Positions 18,648 to 27,376 of a stretch of 64,000 bases of DNA are shown here, one piece after another. The stretch spans positions 62,001-126,000 of the forward strand of contig JABLWW010000003.1 of assembly GCA_013178295.1 (NCBI GenBank), in the 5' to 3' direction. The notes under the pieces are model-generated. The model was not told the DNA's origin and searched no databases. It saw nothing but the letters and a program-made list of their open reading frames with translations. Each line of letters opens with the position of its first letter. The stretch's first letter is position 1. The translations under genes were made by a program, and so were the position numbers. The DNA is from Anaerolineae bacterium. Lineage in GTDB: Bacteria > Chloroflexota > Anaerolineae > Anaerolineales > Anaerolineaceae.

Positions 18648-18688
18648 TGTCAAGTAACACTTATGTTTGTGTCAAATTTCACTTGACA
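18648..18688. promoter_or_regulatory. Candidate operator upstream of module 2
   Basis: TGTCAAGTAACACTT (18648-18662) is followed by TGTCAA (18670-18675), and TTGACA (18683-18688) is the right arm of the dyad TGTCAA-N7-TTGACA. The first TGTCAA and the TTGACA are offset by exactly 35 bp, as at 10.96 and 46.25 kb. The right half is the -35 box of the E1 alpha 2 promoter, so binding would occlude RNA polymerase. Confidence 0.5.
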
Positions 18689-18711
18689 AAATGCTCGCTG
18701 GCTTGTATGGT
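18683..18711 (+). promoter_or_regulatory. Promoter of module 2 (E1 alpha 2 onward)
   Basis: TTGACA (18683-18688), a 17-nt spacer and TATGGT (18706-18711) lie 62 nt before the GTG start of E1 alpha 2. This is the only clear promoter inside the long plus-strand gene run of 11-39 kb. Confidence 0.65.
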
Positions 18712-18772
18712 ATACCCAAAACGTTTGATATATCAGGGAGTGGATAAATTTCTATTCTGACAAGGAGTACAA

Positions 18773-19759
18773 GTGGCAAATTATAAAAAATTTTTTGTTC
18801 TGGATGTGTATCGTAGGATTTACCTGGTCAGGGAGTTTGAGCTTCGTGCAATCGAAGAGCGCAGACGAGGGTTGATTCCTGGCTTTATTCATTCGTGTGT
18901 TGGCGAAGAGGCGACCGCCGTTGGCGCGTGTCTTGCGCTTCATCAAGATGATGTGATTACCAGTACGCATCGCGGGCATGGACATTTGCTGGCAAAGGGC
19001 GGTGACCCGAAATATATGATGGCTGAACTAGCGGCGCGCTCATCTGGATATTGCAAGGGGCGCGGCGGGTCGCTGCATATTGCCGATTTTGATTTGGGAA
19101 TTTTGGGAGCGAACGGTATTGTGGGTGGTGGGATACCAGCGGCTGTTGGGGCGGCATTGGCGTTTTCGCTGCGCAAGGAAAAACGTGTTGCGCTTTCGTT
19201 TTTTGGAGATGGTGCGACCAATCAAGGCTCGTTTCATGAAGCTGCCAACATGGCGGGTTTGTGGAAGCTGCCCGTTATCTTTTTCTGCGAGAACAATTTG
19301 TATGGCGAGGGAACGCCGCAGAGCAAACAGGCGCCTTTGTGTGATCTGGCAAAGCGGGCGGAGAGTTTTTGCTTTCCGGGTGTCATTGTGGATGGCAATG
19401 ACCCGTTGGCGGTCTATGAAGCAACCCGTGAGGCAGTTGAACGGGCACGTGCAGGTGAAGGTCCGACCTTTATCGAAGGAAAAACCTATCGTTTTCGTGG
19501 ACATTACGAAGGAGATCCGCAGGTGTATCGCATCCCGGGCGAGTTGGAAGAATGGCAAGCGCGCGATCCCATCCCGACTTTCCGCCAACGTTTGATAGAG
19601 CAGTGGTCTATTGCAGAAGACGAGATTAAGCAAGTGGAAGATTCTGTTCAGCAGCAACTCAACGAGGCAGTTGCGTATGCATCTTCAGCGCCTATTCCGC
19701 AGGAGGAAGAAGCTTTGGAAGGCGTCTATGCGGATATCCATGGAGGAAAGGTATTCTAA
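18773..19759 (+). CDS. Thiamine-diphosphate dehydrogenase E1 alpha subunit, module 2
   Basis: A 328-residue paralog of the module 1 E1 alpha, with ThDP motif GDG (145-147)...NN (174-175) and the same LIPGFIH, GANGIVGGGIPAAVGAA and WKLPV segments. The GTG start has an AAGGAG ribosome site 7 nt upstream. It retains the RGHYEGDPQ segment near the C-terminal third that module 1 has changed to CGAYEGDPQ, so the two are diverged copies and not recent duplicates. The gene directly precedes E1 beta 2, with one nt between stop and ATG. Confidence 0.9.
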   Translation: MANYKKFFVLDVYRRIYLVREFELRAIEERRRGLIPGFIHSCVGEEATAVGACLALHQDDVITSTHRGHGHLLAKGGDPKYMMAELAARSSGYCKGRGGSLHIADFDLGILGANGIVGGGIPAAVGAALAFSLRKEKRVALSFFGDGATNQGSFHEAANMAGLWKLPVIFFCENNLYGEGTPQSKQAPLCDLAKRAESFCFPGVIVDGNDPLAVYEATREAVERARAGEGPTFIEGKTYRFRGHYEGDPQVYRIPGELEEWQARDPIPTFRQRLIEQWSIAEDEIKQVEDSVQQQLNEAVAYASSAPIPQEEEALEGVYADIHGGKVF

Positions 19760-19760
19760 T

Positions 19761-20747
19761 ATGCGTGAGATCAGTTACTCAGAAGCCATACGCGAAGCTA
19801 TGTGCGAGGAGATGCGCAGGGACGCATCCGTGTTTTTGATGGGTGAGGATGTGGGCGTGTTTGGCGGTGTTTGGGGTGTGTCGCATGATATGTTGCAGGA
19901 GTTTGGCGAGGAGCGAGTGCTGGATACACCCATTAGCGAGATTGCCATTGTCGGGGCTGGGCTGGGGGCTGCTCTGGTGGGAATGCGCCCGATTGTGGAG
20001 ATTATGTTTGGCGACTTTTTGATGTGTGCGGGGGATCAAATTGTCAATCAGGTTGCAAAGGCGCGCTTTATGAGTGGGGGCAAAGCCAGCGTGCCCTTGA
20101 CGATTCGCGTTACCAGCGGCGCTCCTGGTTCAGCAGCCGCACAACATTCTCAAAGTCCCGAGTCATGGTTTATGAATATACCCGGACTGAAGATTGTGGT
20201 CCCAGCAACGCCTGCTGATGCTAAAGGTTTGTTGAAAACGGCATTGCGCGGCGAGGACCCAGTAATTTTTCTTGAGCATAAAATGCTTTATGGTGAGGTG
20301 GGTCCTGTCCCCGAAGACCCTGACTTTATGGTTCCCTTCGGAGAAGCCAATATTTTGCGCTCCGGCAAAGATTTAACAATCATTGCAGTCGGTATCATGG
20401 TCAAAAAGGCGCTTGAGGCTGCCGCACAGTTGGAAAAAGAGTCAATTGATGCTGAAGTGGTTGATGTGCGTACACTGGTGCCGCTGGATAAGCCAACGTT
20501 AATCGCCTCGGTGGCGCGCACTGGCCGGGTTATTGTTGCTCACGAAGCCCATGTGCGCTCTGGTCCAGGTGCGGAGATTGCTGCTATGCTGGCGGAAGAG
20601 GCAATCGAATACTTGGATGGCCCAATTGTGCGAGTGGGCGCGAAAAATGTGCCGCTTCCATATAGCCCGGTATTGGAACAATTTGTTCTGCCTGGGGTTG
20701 CAGATATCGTCCGTGCTGCCAGATCGTTTTGGCCTGCGCACACATAA
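19761..20747 (+). CDS. Thiamine-diphosphate dehydrogenase E1 beta subunit, module 2
   Basis: A 328-residue E1 beta. The frame is open for 50 codons further upstream, inside E1 alpha. The start at 19761 is chosen because MREISYSEAIREA matches the module 1 start MREMTYAQAIREA and an AGGAAAGG site precedes it. Motifs include FLMGEDVGVFGG, LDTPISEIAIVGAG, QHSQSPESW and VPLPYSPVLEQFVLP. It pairs with the preceding alpha subunit. Downstream come a hydroxypyruvate-isomerase-like gene and a conventional E2. Confidence 0.9.
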   Translation: MREISYSEAIREAMCEEMRRDASVFLMGEDVGVFGGVWGVSHDMLQEFGEERVLDTPISEIAIVGAGLGAALVGMRPIVEIMFGDFLMCAGDQIVNQVAKARFMSGGKASVPLTIRVTSGAPGSAAAQHSQSPESWFMNIPGLKIVVPATPADAKGLLKTALRGEDPVIFLEHKMLYGEVGPVPEDPDFMVPFGEANILRSGKDLTIIAVGIMVKKALEAAAQLEKESIDAEVVDVRTLVPLDKPTLIASVARTGRVIVAHEAHVRSGPGAEIAAMLAEEAIEYLDGPIVRVGAKNVPLPYSPVLEQFVLPGVADIVRAARSFWPAHT

Positions 20748-20773
20748 CACTTGAAAACTGAAAGGAATGCAAG

Positions 20774-21574
20774 ATGGAACTCACAGGATATTTGGACTTT
20801 TGGTTTACTGATCGCCCTCTTATTGAAAGGGTAGAGCCTTTTGCTCGTTTGGGGATTAAACGCTTTGATGTTTGGTGTTGGCGGAGTGTCCCAATGGCTG
20901 ATTTGGCAGCGGAATGCAAACGTCATGACTGTATCATCAATTCGACATTTGATGAAGAGATGGGTTCACTTGTTGATCCAAATGATAACCAGTTGACGCT
21001 GCGTACCTGGCAGGAAAGTTTGGAGATGGCGGTGCAGTACGATGTGAAGCATCTGTTCATCTTTTCAAACCAGATTGACATTATTAATGGCAAGGAATGG
21101 ACGCGCCGTCTGTCGCGCAATGTTACAGAGGCTGAGCAATACGCGAACTTACTTGAACAAACGGAAAAGATATTGAAACTGGTTGAACAGACTCATGTCC
21201 AAGTTTGGGTAGAAGCGCTCAATGAATTTCACATCCAGGGGGGCGTTCTGGTGCATGACCATGATCTGGCTGCGGACTGGGTGCGGCGTTTCAACCACCC
21301 TCAGTTCAGGCTGGCGTTTGATTGTTATCATCAACAGCGGACGGCAGGCAATTTGTTTTATGGTTTGGAGGCTTATCGCGATCTGTATCCCACAGTGCAT
21401 GTTGGTGATGTGCCGACGAGACAGGAACCAGGGACAGGGGAGATTAACTTTCCTGGCGTTGCAAAGAAATTGCGGGAATTGGGCTTTGATGGCTTGATTG
21501 GTATGGAGTTCAGACCTTCGCAGACGGAAGAACTGGCTTTGAAGCGGGTTAAAGAGATCTTTTCGATAGGTTGA
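20774..21574 (+). CDS. Hydroxypyruvate isomerase-like TIM-barrel protein (xylose isomerase-like family)
   Basis: A 266-residue AP-endonuclease-2/xylose-isomerase-like barrel. The segment HVGDVPTRQEPGTGEINF (about 210-227) is close to the HADVPGR-EPGTGEINY block of bacterial hydroxypyruvate isomerases, and metal-ligand candidates include the Glu of VEALNE and the Asp/His of DCYHQQ. Members isomerise or epimerise small 2-keto/hydroxy acids or sugars. It sits between E1 beta 2 and E2 of module 2, with 26 and 3 nt gaps, suggesting that it feeds a 2-oxo compound to this dehydrogenase. The exact reaction is not assignable. Confidence 0.75.
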   Translation: MELTGYLDFWFTDRPLIERVEPFARLGIKRFDVWCWRSVPMADLAAECKRHDCIINSTFDEEMGSLVDPNDNQLTLRTWQESLEMAVQYDVKHLFIFSNQIDIINGKEWTRRLSRNVTEAEQYANLLEQTEKILKLVEQTHVQVWVEALNEFHIQGGVLVHDHDLAADWVRRFNHPQFRLAFDCYHQQRTAGNLFYGLEAYRDLYPTVHVGDVPTRQEPGTGEINFPGVAKKLRELGFDGLIGMEFRPSQTEELALKRVKEIFSIG

Positions 21575-21577
21575 TGC

Positions 21578-22777
21578 ATGGTACCCGAAGCGCAAAAAGC
21601 CGATAATGTCTATACGGTGGTGATGCCCAAGCTGGGGCTCATCATGACCGAAGCTTTACTGGTTGAATGGCGGAAAAAGGAAGGCGAATGGGTTGATAAA
21701 GGGGAAGTTCTTTTCGCAATGGAGAGTGATAAGTCCACACTCGAGATTGAAGCCCCTGCCAGCGGGTATGTACATATTCTGGTAGCTGCGGGCGAAGTTG
21801 TCCCTGTGCAGACCCCTATTTGTTTAATCTCTGATCAATTGCAATCGCCTAAGCCTGTGGTTGAGCAGCTTCCCAGAGTGCAGGAAGTTCACAGCGATGT
21901 TAAGATGCTTAAGCAGCCAGATACGATTTCTGTTTCTGATATTGTGCCAAGGGTTGCCGCGTCACCCAAAGCCCGTACGCTTGCACGCAGGTTGAATCTG
22001 GACCTGACAAAAATATCTGCCAGCGGTCCAAAGGGGATGATTGTCAGTAATGATGTGGCGAATGCTAGTAAGCAAAAGGACGCGCCTTCCGAAACGTTGC
22101 CGTTGAGCGGTTTGCGCGCGGTGATTGCAGAGCGTTTGTCTGCCAGCTGGCGCGAAAGACCGCAGGTAACACTGGTTACAGAAATTGATGCCACCGATTT
22201 GGTTAGCGCACGCAGCCAGATACAGTTGGAGACTGGGAAGAAGCTGTCTTATAATGCGTTTTTTATGGCTGCCGTTGCGCGTGCGCTCTATGAACATCCT
22301 TATGTCAATGCTCATTTGGAAAAAGATGGGCTTTGCCGAATGGAAGCAATTCACATCGGCATCGCTGTGGATACGCCAAGAGGGCTAATGGTTCCGGTGG
22401 TACGTGATGTTGATCACAAAGGTTTGCTGGAAATTGACGATGAGCTTAAGCGTTTGGCGGCAAATGCCCTCGAAGGACGAAGCACGCCGGATGAGTTGAG
22501 CGGTGGAACGTTTACCATCACCAATCTGGGACAGTTTGGTATTGATGCCTTTACGCCGATCATCAATCCGCCCGAAGCCGCTATTTTGGGTGTTGGGCGA
22601 ATTTCGCCACGTCCTTTCGTGTTCAATGGGCAGTTGGCTGTTCGCGAGACGGTAACATTGAGTTTGTCCTTTGATCATCGTTTGTTGGATGGCGCTCCGG
22701 CGGCGCGTTTTTTGCAGCGTGTATCGCAGTTGCTTGAACGCCCTGTTCTGCTGTATTCTCATAAGTTTGGTGTGTGA
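21578..22777 (+). CDS. Dihydrolipoamide acyltransferase (E2) with lipoyl domain, module 2
   Basis: A 399-residue conventional E2. The lipoyl domain covers about 12-86, with lipoylated Lys52 in ESDKSTLE. One peripheral-subunit-binding domain runs from about 128 to 163 (SPKARTLARRLN...GMIVSNDV). The catalytic domain covers about 172-395, with DHRLLDG (His367, Asp371). It transfers the acyl group from lipoyl to CoA in a 2-oxoacid or acetoin dehydrogenase complex. It is encoded 3 nt after the isomerase-like gene. No dihydrolipoamide dehydrogenase (E3) is encoded anywhere in the window, so E3 must come from elsewhere, or electrons leave the lipoyl group another way. Confidence 0.92.
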   Translation: MVPEAQKADNVYTVVMPKLGLIMTEALLVEWRKKEGEWVDKGEVLFAMESDKSTLEIEAPASGYVHILVAAGEVVPVQTPICLISDQLQSPKPVVEQLPRVQEVHSDVKMLKQPDTISVSDIVPRVAASPKARTLARRLNLDLTKISASGPKGMIVSNDVANASKQKDAPSETLPLSGLRAVIAERLSASWRERPQVTLVTEIDATDLVSARSQIQLETGKKLSYNAFFMAAVARALYEHPYVNAHLEKDGLCRMEAIHIGIAVDTPRGLMVPVVRDVDHKGLLEIDDELKRLAANALEGRSTPDELSGGTFTITNLGQFGIDAFTPIINPPEAAILGVGRISPRPFVFNGQLAVRETVTLSLSFDHRLLDGAPAARFLQRVSQLLERPVLLYSHKFGV

Positions 22778-22779
22778 TT

Positions 22780-23511
22780 ATGGATATCAAAGATTCTGTG
22801 ATTCTGATTACAGGGGCTGCGACCCGCGTGGGGCGGCATGTAGCACTTTTTTTAGCAAAAAAGGGCGCGAATATTTGCTTTAGTTATTATCTGGATAGTG
22901 AGCCTTGGCAACAAACTCTGCGGGATATTGAACAGTGCAATGTGGCTGCTATGGCACATCAAACGGAGATTCGTTCTGCAGCGTCTGTTAGAGAGCTAGT
23001 TAACGCTACTGTCGAGAAATTTGGACGTATTGACGTGCTGATTAACAATGCTTCTGTATGGCTCAGAGCGCCGTTTTTGGAGATCAAAGAGGAAGATTGG
23101 GATACAGCGCTGGACGTTAACCTTAAAGGGCCTTTTTTGGCATCGCAGATCACTGCGCCGTATATGCTCAAGCGGCGAGGGGGTGTGATTATTAACATCA
23201 CGGATTTGTCAGCTTTTCAGGTGTGGGCAGGGTATGCGCATCATGCCGCCAGCAAAGCGGGTCTGGTTGCTTTGACCAAGAGCATGGCATTGGAATTGTC
23301 GCCGCATATACGCGTCAACGCAATTGCTCCTGGCACTGTTTTGCTGCCTGAGAATGCTCCTCCTGAGAAGAAGCAATGGGCGGAAGAGAAATCAGTTCTT
23401 AAGCGTGTTGGGACACCTGAAGATGTAGCCCGTCTGGTAGAGTTTATTATCGAATGTGATTTTGCCACTGGCGCGGTGTATTTTGTGGACGGAGGGAGGG
23501 CGCTTGTGTAA
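22780..23511 (+). CDS. Pteridine-reductase-like SDR with Tyr-to-His active site (copy 1)
   Basis: A 243-residue Rossmann SDR. The cofactor loop TGAATRVGR (TGxxxRxG type, about 11-19) and the VNAIAPGTVLLPE segment are those of the PTR1/FolM pteridine reductase branch, and the catalytic Ser of ordinary SDRs is Asp (Asp142), as in PTR1. The active-site YxxxK is HAASK: Tyr is replaced by His155, with Lys159 kept. The ATG at 22780 is chosen because MDIKDSVILITG matches the paralog's MEIKDKVALVTG. A GTG two codons earlier overlaps the E2 stop. Its stop overlaps the start of its paralog (TAATG), so the two are made together. Confidence 0.8.
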   Translation: MDIKDSVILITGAATRVGRHVALFLAKKGANICFSYYLDSEPWQQTLRDIEQCNVAAMAHQTEIRSAASVRELVNATVEKFGRIDVLINNASVWLRAPFLEIKEEDWDTALDVNLKGPFLASQITAPYMLKRRGGVIINITDLSAFQVWAGYAHHAASKAGLVALTKSMALELSPHIRVNAIAPGTVLLPENAPPEKKQWAEEKSVLKRVGTPEDVARLVEFIIECDFATGAVYFVDGGRALV

Positions 23512-24263
23512 TGGAAATAAAAGATAAGGTGGCGCTGGTTACTGGTGGCGCGCATCGGGTGGGGCGGGTAATGATGCTGGCTTTGGCAAAAGCTGGCGCA
23601 AATGTTGTGATTAATTATCGTTCCAGCCGCGAGGAGGCTGAGCGCACGGCTGAGGAAGCGCGGGCGTATGGTGTTGAAGCCATGACGGTGCAGGCGGATG
23701 TTGCACATTACGATCAAGTCAAACGCATGGCTGAGGAGGTGCGGCAGAAATTTGGAGGGGTGGATATTCTGATCAACAGCGCTTCTATATTTCAAAAGAC
23801 ACCTTTCCCATTGGAAGATGTGGAACTTTGGCATCAGGTAACAGCAATACAAATCGATGGCCCCTTTTACTGCGCAAATGTTTTTGCCCCTGATATGCTC
23901 AAAAGAGGAGAAGGCGTCATCATTAACATTGTGGATTTATCAGCATGGGAGCCGTGGCCCAATTTTGCCGCGCACAGTGTTGGCAAGGCGGCATTGCTTG
24001 CACTGACGAGGCAACTGGCGTTAGAACTGGCGCCCGCAGTGCGTGTCAATGCAATTGCTCCTGGACCTGTGCTTCCGCCACCGGACTATGACGACGCCAA
24101 AATCGCCCGTACAGCAAAGAAGACCTTATTGCAGCGCTGGGGCAGCCCGGAAGATATTTCTCATGCGGTTCTGTTTCTGGTAGAATCAAACTATATTACC
24201 GGTGACACGATTATTGTGGATGGCGGCGAACGTTTTGCTCACCGCAGAACAGAAGAAGGATGA
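23511..24263 (+). CDS. Pteridine-reductase-like SDR with Tyr-to-His active site (copy 2)
   Basis: A 250-residue paralog of the preceding gene, with TGGAHRVGR (11-19), Asp142, and HSVGK at 155-159, where the catalytic Tyr should be. The canonical NNAG is NSAS. VNAIAPGPVLPPP again points to the pteridine-reductase branch. Because both neighbours have the same substitution, a hetero-oligomer with an unusual proton donor, or a non-redox role, is possible. Translation is coupled to copy 1 by a 1-nt overlap. The next gene, an amidohydrolase, begins 7 nt later. Confidence 0.8.
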   Translation: MEIKDKVALVTGGAHRVGRVMMLALAKAGANVVINYRSSREEAERTAEEARAYGVEAMTVQADVAHYDQVKRMAEEVRQKFGGVDILINSASIFQKTPFPLEDVELWHQVTAIQIDGPFYCANVFAPDMLKRGEGVIINIVDLSAWEPWPNFAAHSVGKAALLALTRQLALELAPAVRVNAIAPGPVLPPPDYDDAKIARTAKKTLLQRWGSPEDISHAVLFLVESNYITGDTIIVDGGERFAHRRTEEG

Positions 24264-24270
24264 GAAATAT

Positions 24271-25668
24271 ATGCCATCCGTGGATCTTCTGATAACACAT
24301 GCGACGGTCGTAACACAAAATGAGGGGAGAGATGTTATCACGGATGGCGCTATGGCGATACAGGGCGGGCGTATTGTCGCTTTGGGGAAAACAGATGAAG
24401 TAGCGTCACACTATTCTGCCCGGCAAACCATTTCTGTTGAAAATCAGATTGTTTTCCCGGGGCTTGTAAACACGCATACGCATTTGTTTCAGGTGGCAAC
24501 AAAAGGTTTAGGGGAGGATATGCCAGTGCAGGGCTGGGTAGAAGCAGTTACCGCACCAACTGCCACTCATGTAACCCCTGATGAGATGTATATTTTCTGT
24601 CTTACAGGCTGTCTTGAACTGATTCATAGCGGGGTAACAACTCTGGCGGATATGAGCTACATGGCACATTCGTATGAACTGCATGAGCAGAATATCCAGG
24701 CGATCATGGATAGTGGTTTGCGGGGGATATATACCACGATCATTTCGGATTTTGGCGAAGAATATGGTGTTCTGCCGGGGTTGATCAAGCCGATTGAATG
24801 GTTTATTGATGTGTATGAAAGGCTGATGCAACAGTACAAGGTGTGTGAGCGCCTGTCCATAGGAATTGCAATTGGTGCACCGTGGACAGTTACGGATGAG
24901 GGCATTCACCGGGTTATTAAACTGGCGGATAAAAGCAGGGCGCGTCTTTTTATGCATATCAACGAAAATGAGTTAGATAATATCCTCAGCCAAAAACGGT
25001 ATCGCAAGAACATCGTTCCTTATCTTGACGAGGTTGGTTTTCTAAGACCGGATTTGTTAGCAATTCACTGTGTCGTTACGGATGATGAGGATATTCGTCT
25101 GTATCAGAAGAATGATGTCAAGATTTCATATAATCCAGTCAGCAATATGTACTTGGGTTCTGGTATTGCCCCAATCATCCGCATGGCGCAGTCTGGGTTG
25201 ACCATTGGGCTGGGTGTTGATGGAGCGGGTAGCAATAATTCGCAGGACATGATTGAAACACTGAAAGTGGCTGCGCTTTTGCAGAAGGTCAGCGCCAAGG
25301 ATGCTTCTGTGGTTGATGCTCAGCAGGTGTTGGACTGGGCTACGCTTGGCGGCGCAAAAGCGCTTGGACTTGAGAACGAGATTGGTTCGCTTGAGGTTGG
25401 CAAGCGGGCGGATTTTTTTGTCCTTTCGGCAAATTCAGCCAAGGTTGTGCCTATCCATGACCCTGTGGCTACGCTGGTGTATTCTGCTGGAGAGGAAAAC
25501 GTTGTGATGACAGTGGCAAATGGCAAAATCTTGATGAAAGACCGCCGTATTCAACATTTGGATGAACAGGATATATTGAGAAAGTGCCAGGTGGCTGCCA
25601 GCGGCTTGGCGGAAAGGTGCGGCTCGAGCTTGAGATTAAAGCGAAAGTGGGTAACATCTTGGGAATGA
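24271..25668 (+). CDS. Amidohydrolase of the Atz/Trz-SsnA deaminase group (A)
   Basis: A 465-residue metal-dependent hydrolase. The metal-binding HxH is in NTHTHLFQ (His69, His71). Further ligands are in LFMHINENE and AIHCV and the Asp in GVDGAGSNNSQD. The family removes amino groups or halides from N-heterocycles (guanine, 8-oxoguanine, adenosine analogues, triazines). The start at 24271 has an AGAAGGA ribosome site; the longer frame runs into the SDR gene. Its TGA overlaps the next gene's ATG. Four homologous hydrolases are present in the window; A and B share the SNNSQDM motif. Confidence 0.88.
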   Translation: MPSVDLLITHATVVTQNEGRDVITDGAMAIQGGRIVALGKTDEVASHYSARQTISVENQIVFPGLVNTHTHLFQVATKGLGEDMPVQGWVEAVTAPTATHVTPDEMYIFCLTGCLELIHSGVTTLADMSYMAHSYELHEQNIQAIMDSGLRGIYTTIISDFGEEYGVLPGLIKPIEWFIDVYERLMQQYKVCERLSIGIAIGAPWTVTDEGIHRVIKLADKSRARLFMHINENELDNILSQKRYRKNIVPYLDEVGFLRPDLLAIHCVVTDDEDIRLYQKNDVKISYNPVSNMYLGSGIAPIIRMAQSGLTIGLGVDGAGSNNSQDMIETLKVAALLQKVSAKDASVVDAQQVLDWATLGGAKALGLENEIGSLEVGKRADFFVLSANSAKVVPIHDPVATLVYSAGEENVVMTVANGKILMKDRRIQHLDEQDILRKCQVAASGLAERCGSSLRLKRKWVTSWE

Positions 25669-26441
25669 TGTCTCGGTTTTCCGGTAAGGTTGCGGTGGTT
25701 ACGGGTGCAGCGCGAGGAATCGGGCAGGCGATAGCTTTAAGGTTTGCCGAGGAGAAAGCCCGCGTGGCAGTTCTTGATATTGTGGATCGCTCTGATACAG
25801 TGAGTGCGTGCTGTAAGTTTGGGGTTGAATGTGTTGACCTTGAAGTGGATGTGGCTTCGCGGGATAGCATTGAGTTTGCTGTTCAAACAGTTGTGGGTAG
25901 ATGGGGACGGTTGGATATCTGGGTGAATAACGCTGGCATTTTTGATTTGACGCCAGTGGCGGCTCTCTCGGATGAGCGTTGGGAAAAGATGGTTCATGTC
26001 AATGTGCGCTCAATGTTCTGGTGCGCACGAGCTGTTGTTCCCCAGATGGAAAAACAGGGCTGGGGGCGGATTATCAATATCTCTTCCATGGCAGGAAAGA
26101 TTGCTTTTGCCGACGAAATTGCTTATTGCACGACTAAGACCGCTGTGTTGGGGTTGACCAGGGCGCTGGCTGTGGAGTTGGGAGCGAAGGGGATTACCGC
26201 GAATGCGATTTGCCCCGGGCCAATAGAGACAGATATGTTGAGACATACGTATCAAACACTTGCCGATCAAAATCGCGTTTCGCTGGAGGAGTGGCGGGAA
26301 AATGTACGGCGGACAATACCGGTTGGGCGTTTTGGAAAGCCTGATGAGGTAGCAGCGCTGGCAGCTTTTCTGGCTTCGGATGAAGCCGGTTTTATCAACG
26401 GGCAAGCTATTAATATTGATGGAGGAATGGTTTTTTACTAA
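25665..26441 (+). CDS. Short-chain dehydrogenase/reductase (classical)
   Basis: A 258-residue SDR with an intact NAD(P) loop TGAARGIG (13-20), NNAG (88-91), Ser141 region, and catalytic Tyr154-x3-Lys158 in YCTTK. Asp at the end of beta-2 (VLDIVD) suggests NAD rather than NADP. The ATGATG start overlaps the TGA of the amidohydrolase gene, indicating coupling. It oxidises or reduces an alcohol/ketone in the same pathway. The substrate is unknown. It resembles the SDR at 35.5 kb more than the two pteridine-reductase-like ones. Confidence 0.88.
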   Translation: MMSRFSGKVAVVTGAARGIGQAIALRFAEEKARVAVLDIVDRSDTVSACCKFGVECVDLEVDVASRDSIEFAVQTVVGRWGRLDIWVNNAGIFDLTPVAALSDERWEKMVHVNVRSMFWCARAVVPQMEKQGWGRIINISSMAGKIAFADEIAYCTTKTAVLGLTRALAVELGAKGITANAICPGPIETDMLRHTYQTLADQNRVSLEEWRENVRRTIPVGRFGKPDEVAALAAFLASDEAGFINGQAINIDGGMVFY

Positions 26442-26442
26442 C

Positions 26443-27234
26443 ATGAACACACGTAGATTAAATCGTATCTTTAGACCGGATGGTCGTGCTTTGATTGTGG
26501 CCATGGATCATGGCTTGATTGATGGTCCATGTGCAGGATTGGAGAACCCGGCTGACACAATTAATAAGATTGTTTCTGGCGGGGCAGATGCAGTGCTGAC
26601 CTCTTATGGTTTGGCGCGGCGTTTTGCCAGAGAATTAGCCCCTATTGGTCTGATTTTGAGGTCAGATGGATCAAATACCAAAATAGGGAATAAGGATGCG
26701 CCCACGCCTGTTTTCTTTGGTGTAGAAGAGGCTCTGCGCTTGGGCGCGGATGCGCTGGTTGTTTCGGCTTACCCTGGTTCTTCCAAAGAAGTAGAGTCTT
26801 TATCAAATTTGGCGTTGGTGGCGGGAGAGGCGCATGCCTGGGGGCTGGCAATGCTGGCCGAGATGGTGCCGGGCGGGTTTGACAGCGCCCCTGAATATCG
26901 CACTGTAGAGAATATTGCACTATCGGCGCGGCTGGGCGCAGAGCTGGGAGCAGACTTTATCAAAACCCCGTATGTAGCAGGTTTTGAATCTGTTACTCAG
27001 AGGTGTTTTGCCCCGGTGGTTATATTGGGCGGCGCAAAGCGCGGTAAGGAGGCTGATATGCTGGCGGAGATCAAGCAAGCAGTGCAAAGCGGTGCGGCGG
27101 GGGTCGCAATTGGCAGAAATATTTTCCAGGCGGAAGACCCACGTTTGATGACAGCAGCTGTCGCTGCCATTCTGCATGATGATGCTACGGTAGAAGACGC
27201 TTTGAAGATTCTTGGAGGCAGCTTAAAACCGTAG
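26443..27234 (+). CDS. Class I (Schiff-base) aldolase, DeoC/LacD/DhnA-like
   Basis: A 263-residue TIM-barrel aldolase, with the [10 protein letters not shown] segment (20-29) and the likely Schiff-base lysine Lys174 in [10 protein letters not shown]. The GGAKRG and [10 protein letters not shown] phosphate-binding loops are at the C-terminus. Relatives include DhnA-type fructose-bisphosphate aldolase, LsrF and ADH synthase of archaeal aromatic biosynthesis. The start at 26443 follows the SDR stop by 1 nt; the upstream extension is within the SDR gene. It is the last gene of the run before the transporter genes and probably cleaves a phosphorylated keto product. Confidence 0.8.
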   Translation: MNTRRLNRIFRPDGRALIVAMDHGLIDGPCAGLENPADTINKIVSGGADAVLTSYGLARRFARELAPIGLILRSDGSNTKIGNKDAPTPVFFGVEEALRLGADALVVSAYPGSSKEVESLSNLALVAGEAHAWGLAMLAEMVPGGFDSAPEYRTVENIALSARLGAELGADFIKTPYVAGFESVTQRCFAPVVILGGAKRGKEADMLAEIKQAVQSGAAGVAIGRNIFQAEDPRLMTAAVAAILHDDATVEDALKILGGSLKP

Positions 27235-27376
27235 ATTTGTGAAGATATTGGGAAAAATTTGAAAGGAGGTGGTTGTATCGGAGAAGCAGAGCGCGCGAGG
27301 TGTACAGGTGTCGTTGAAGCGTCATCGTGGCACAAGTCCAAATTGCTAATCAAACTATTTGAAGGAGAATAAGAAA

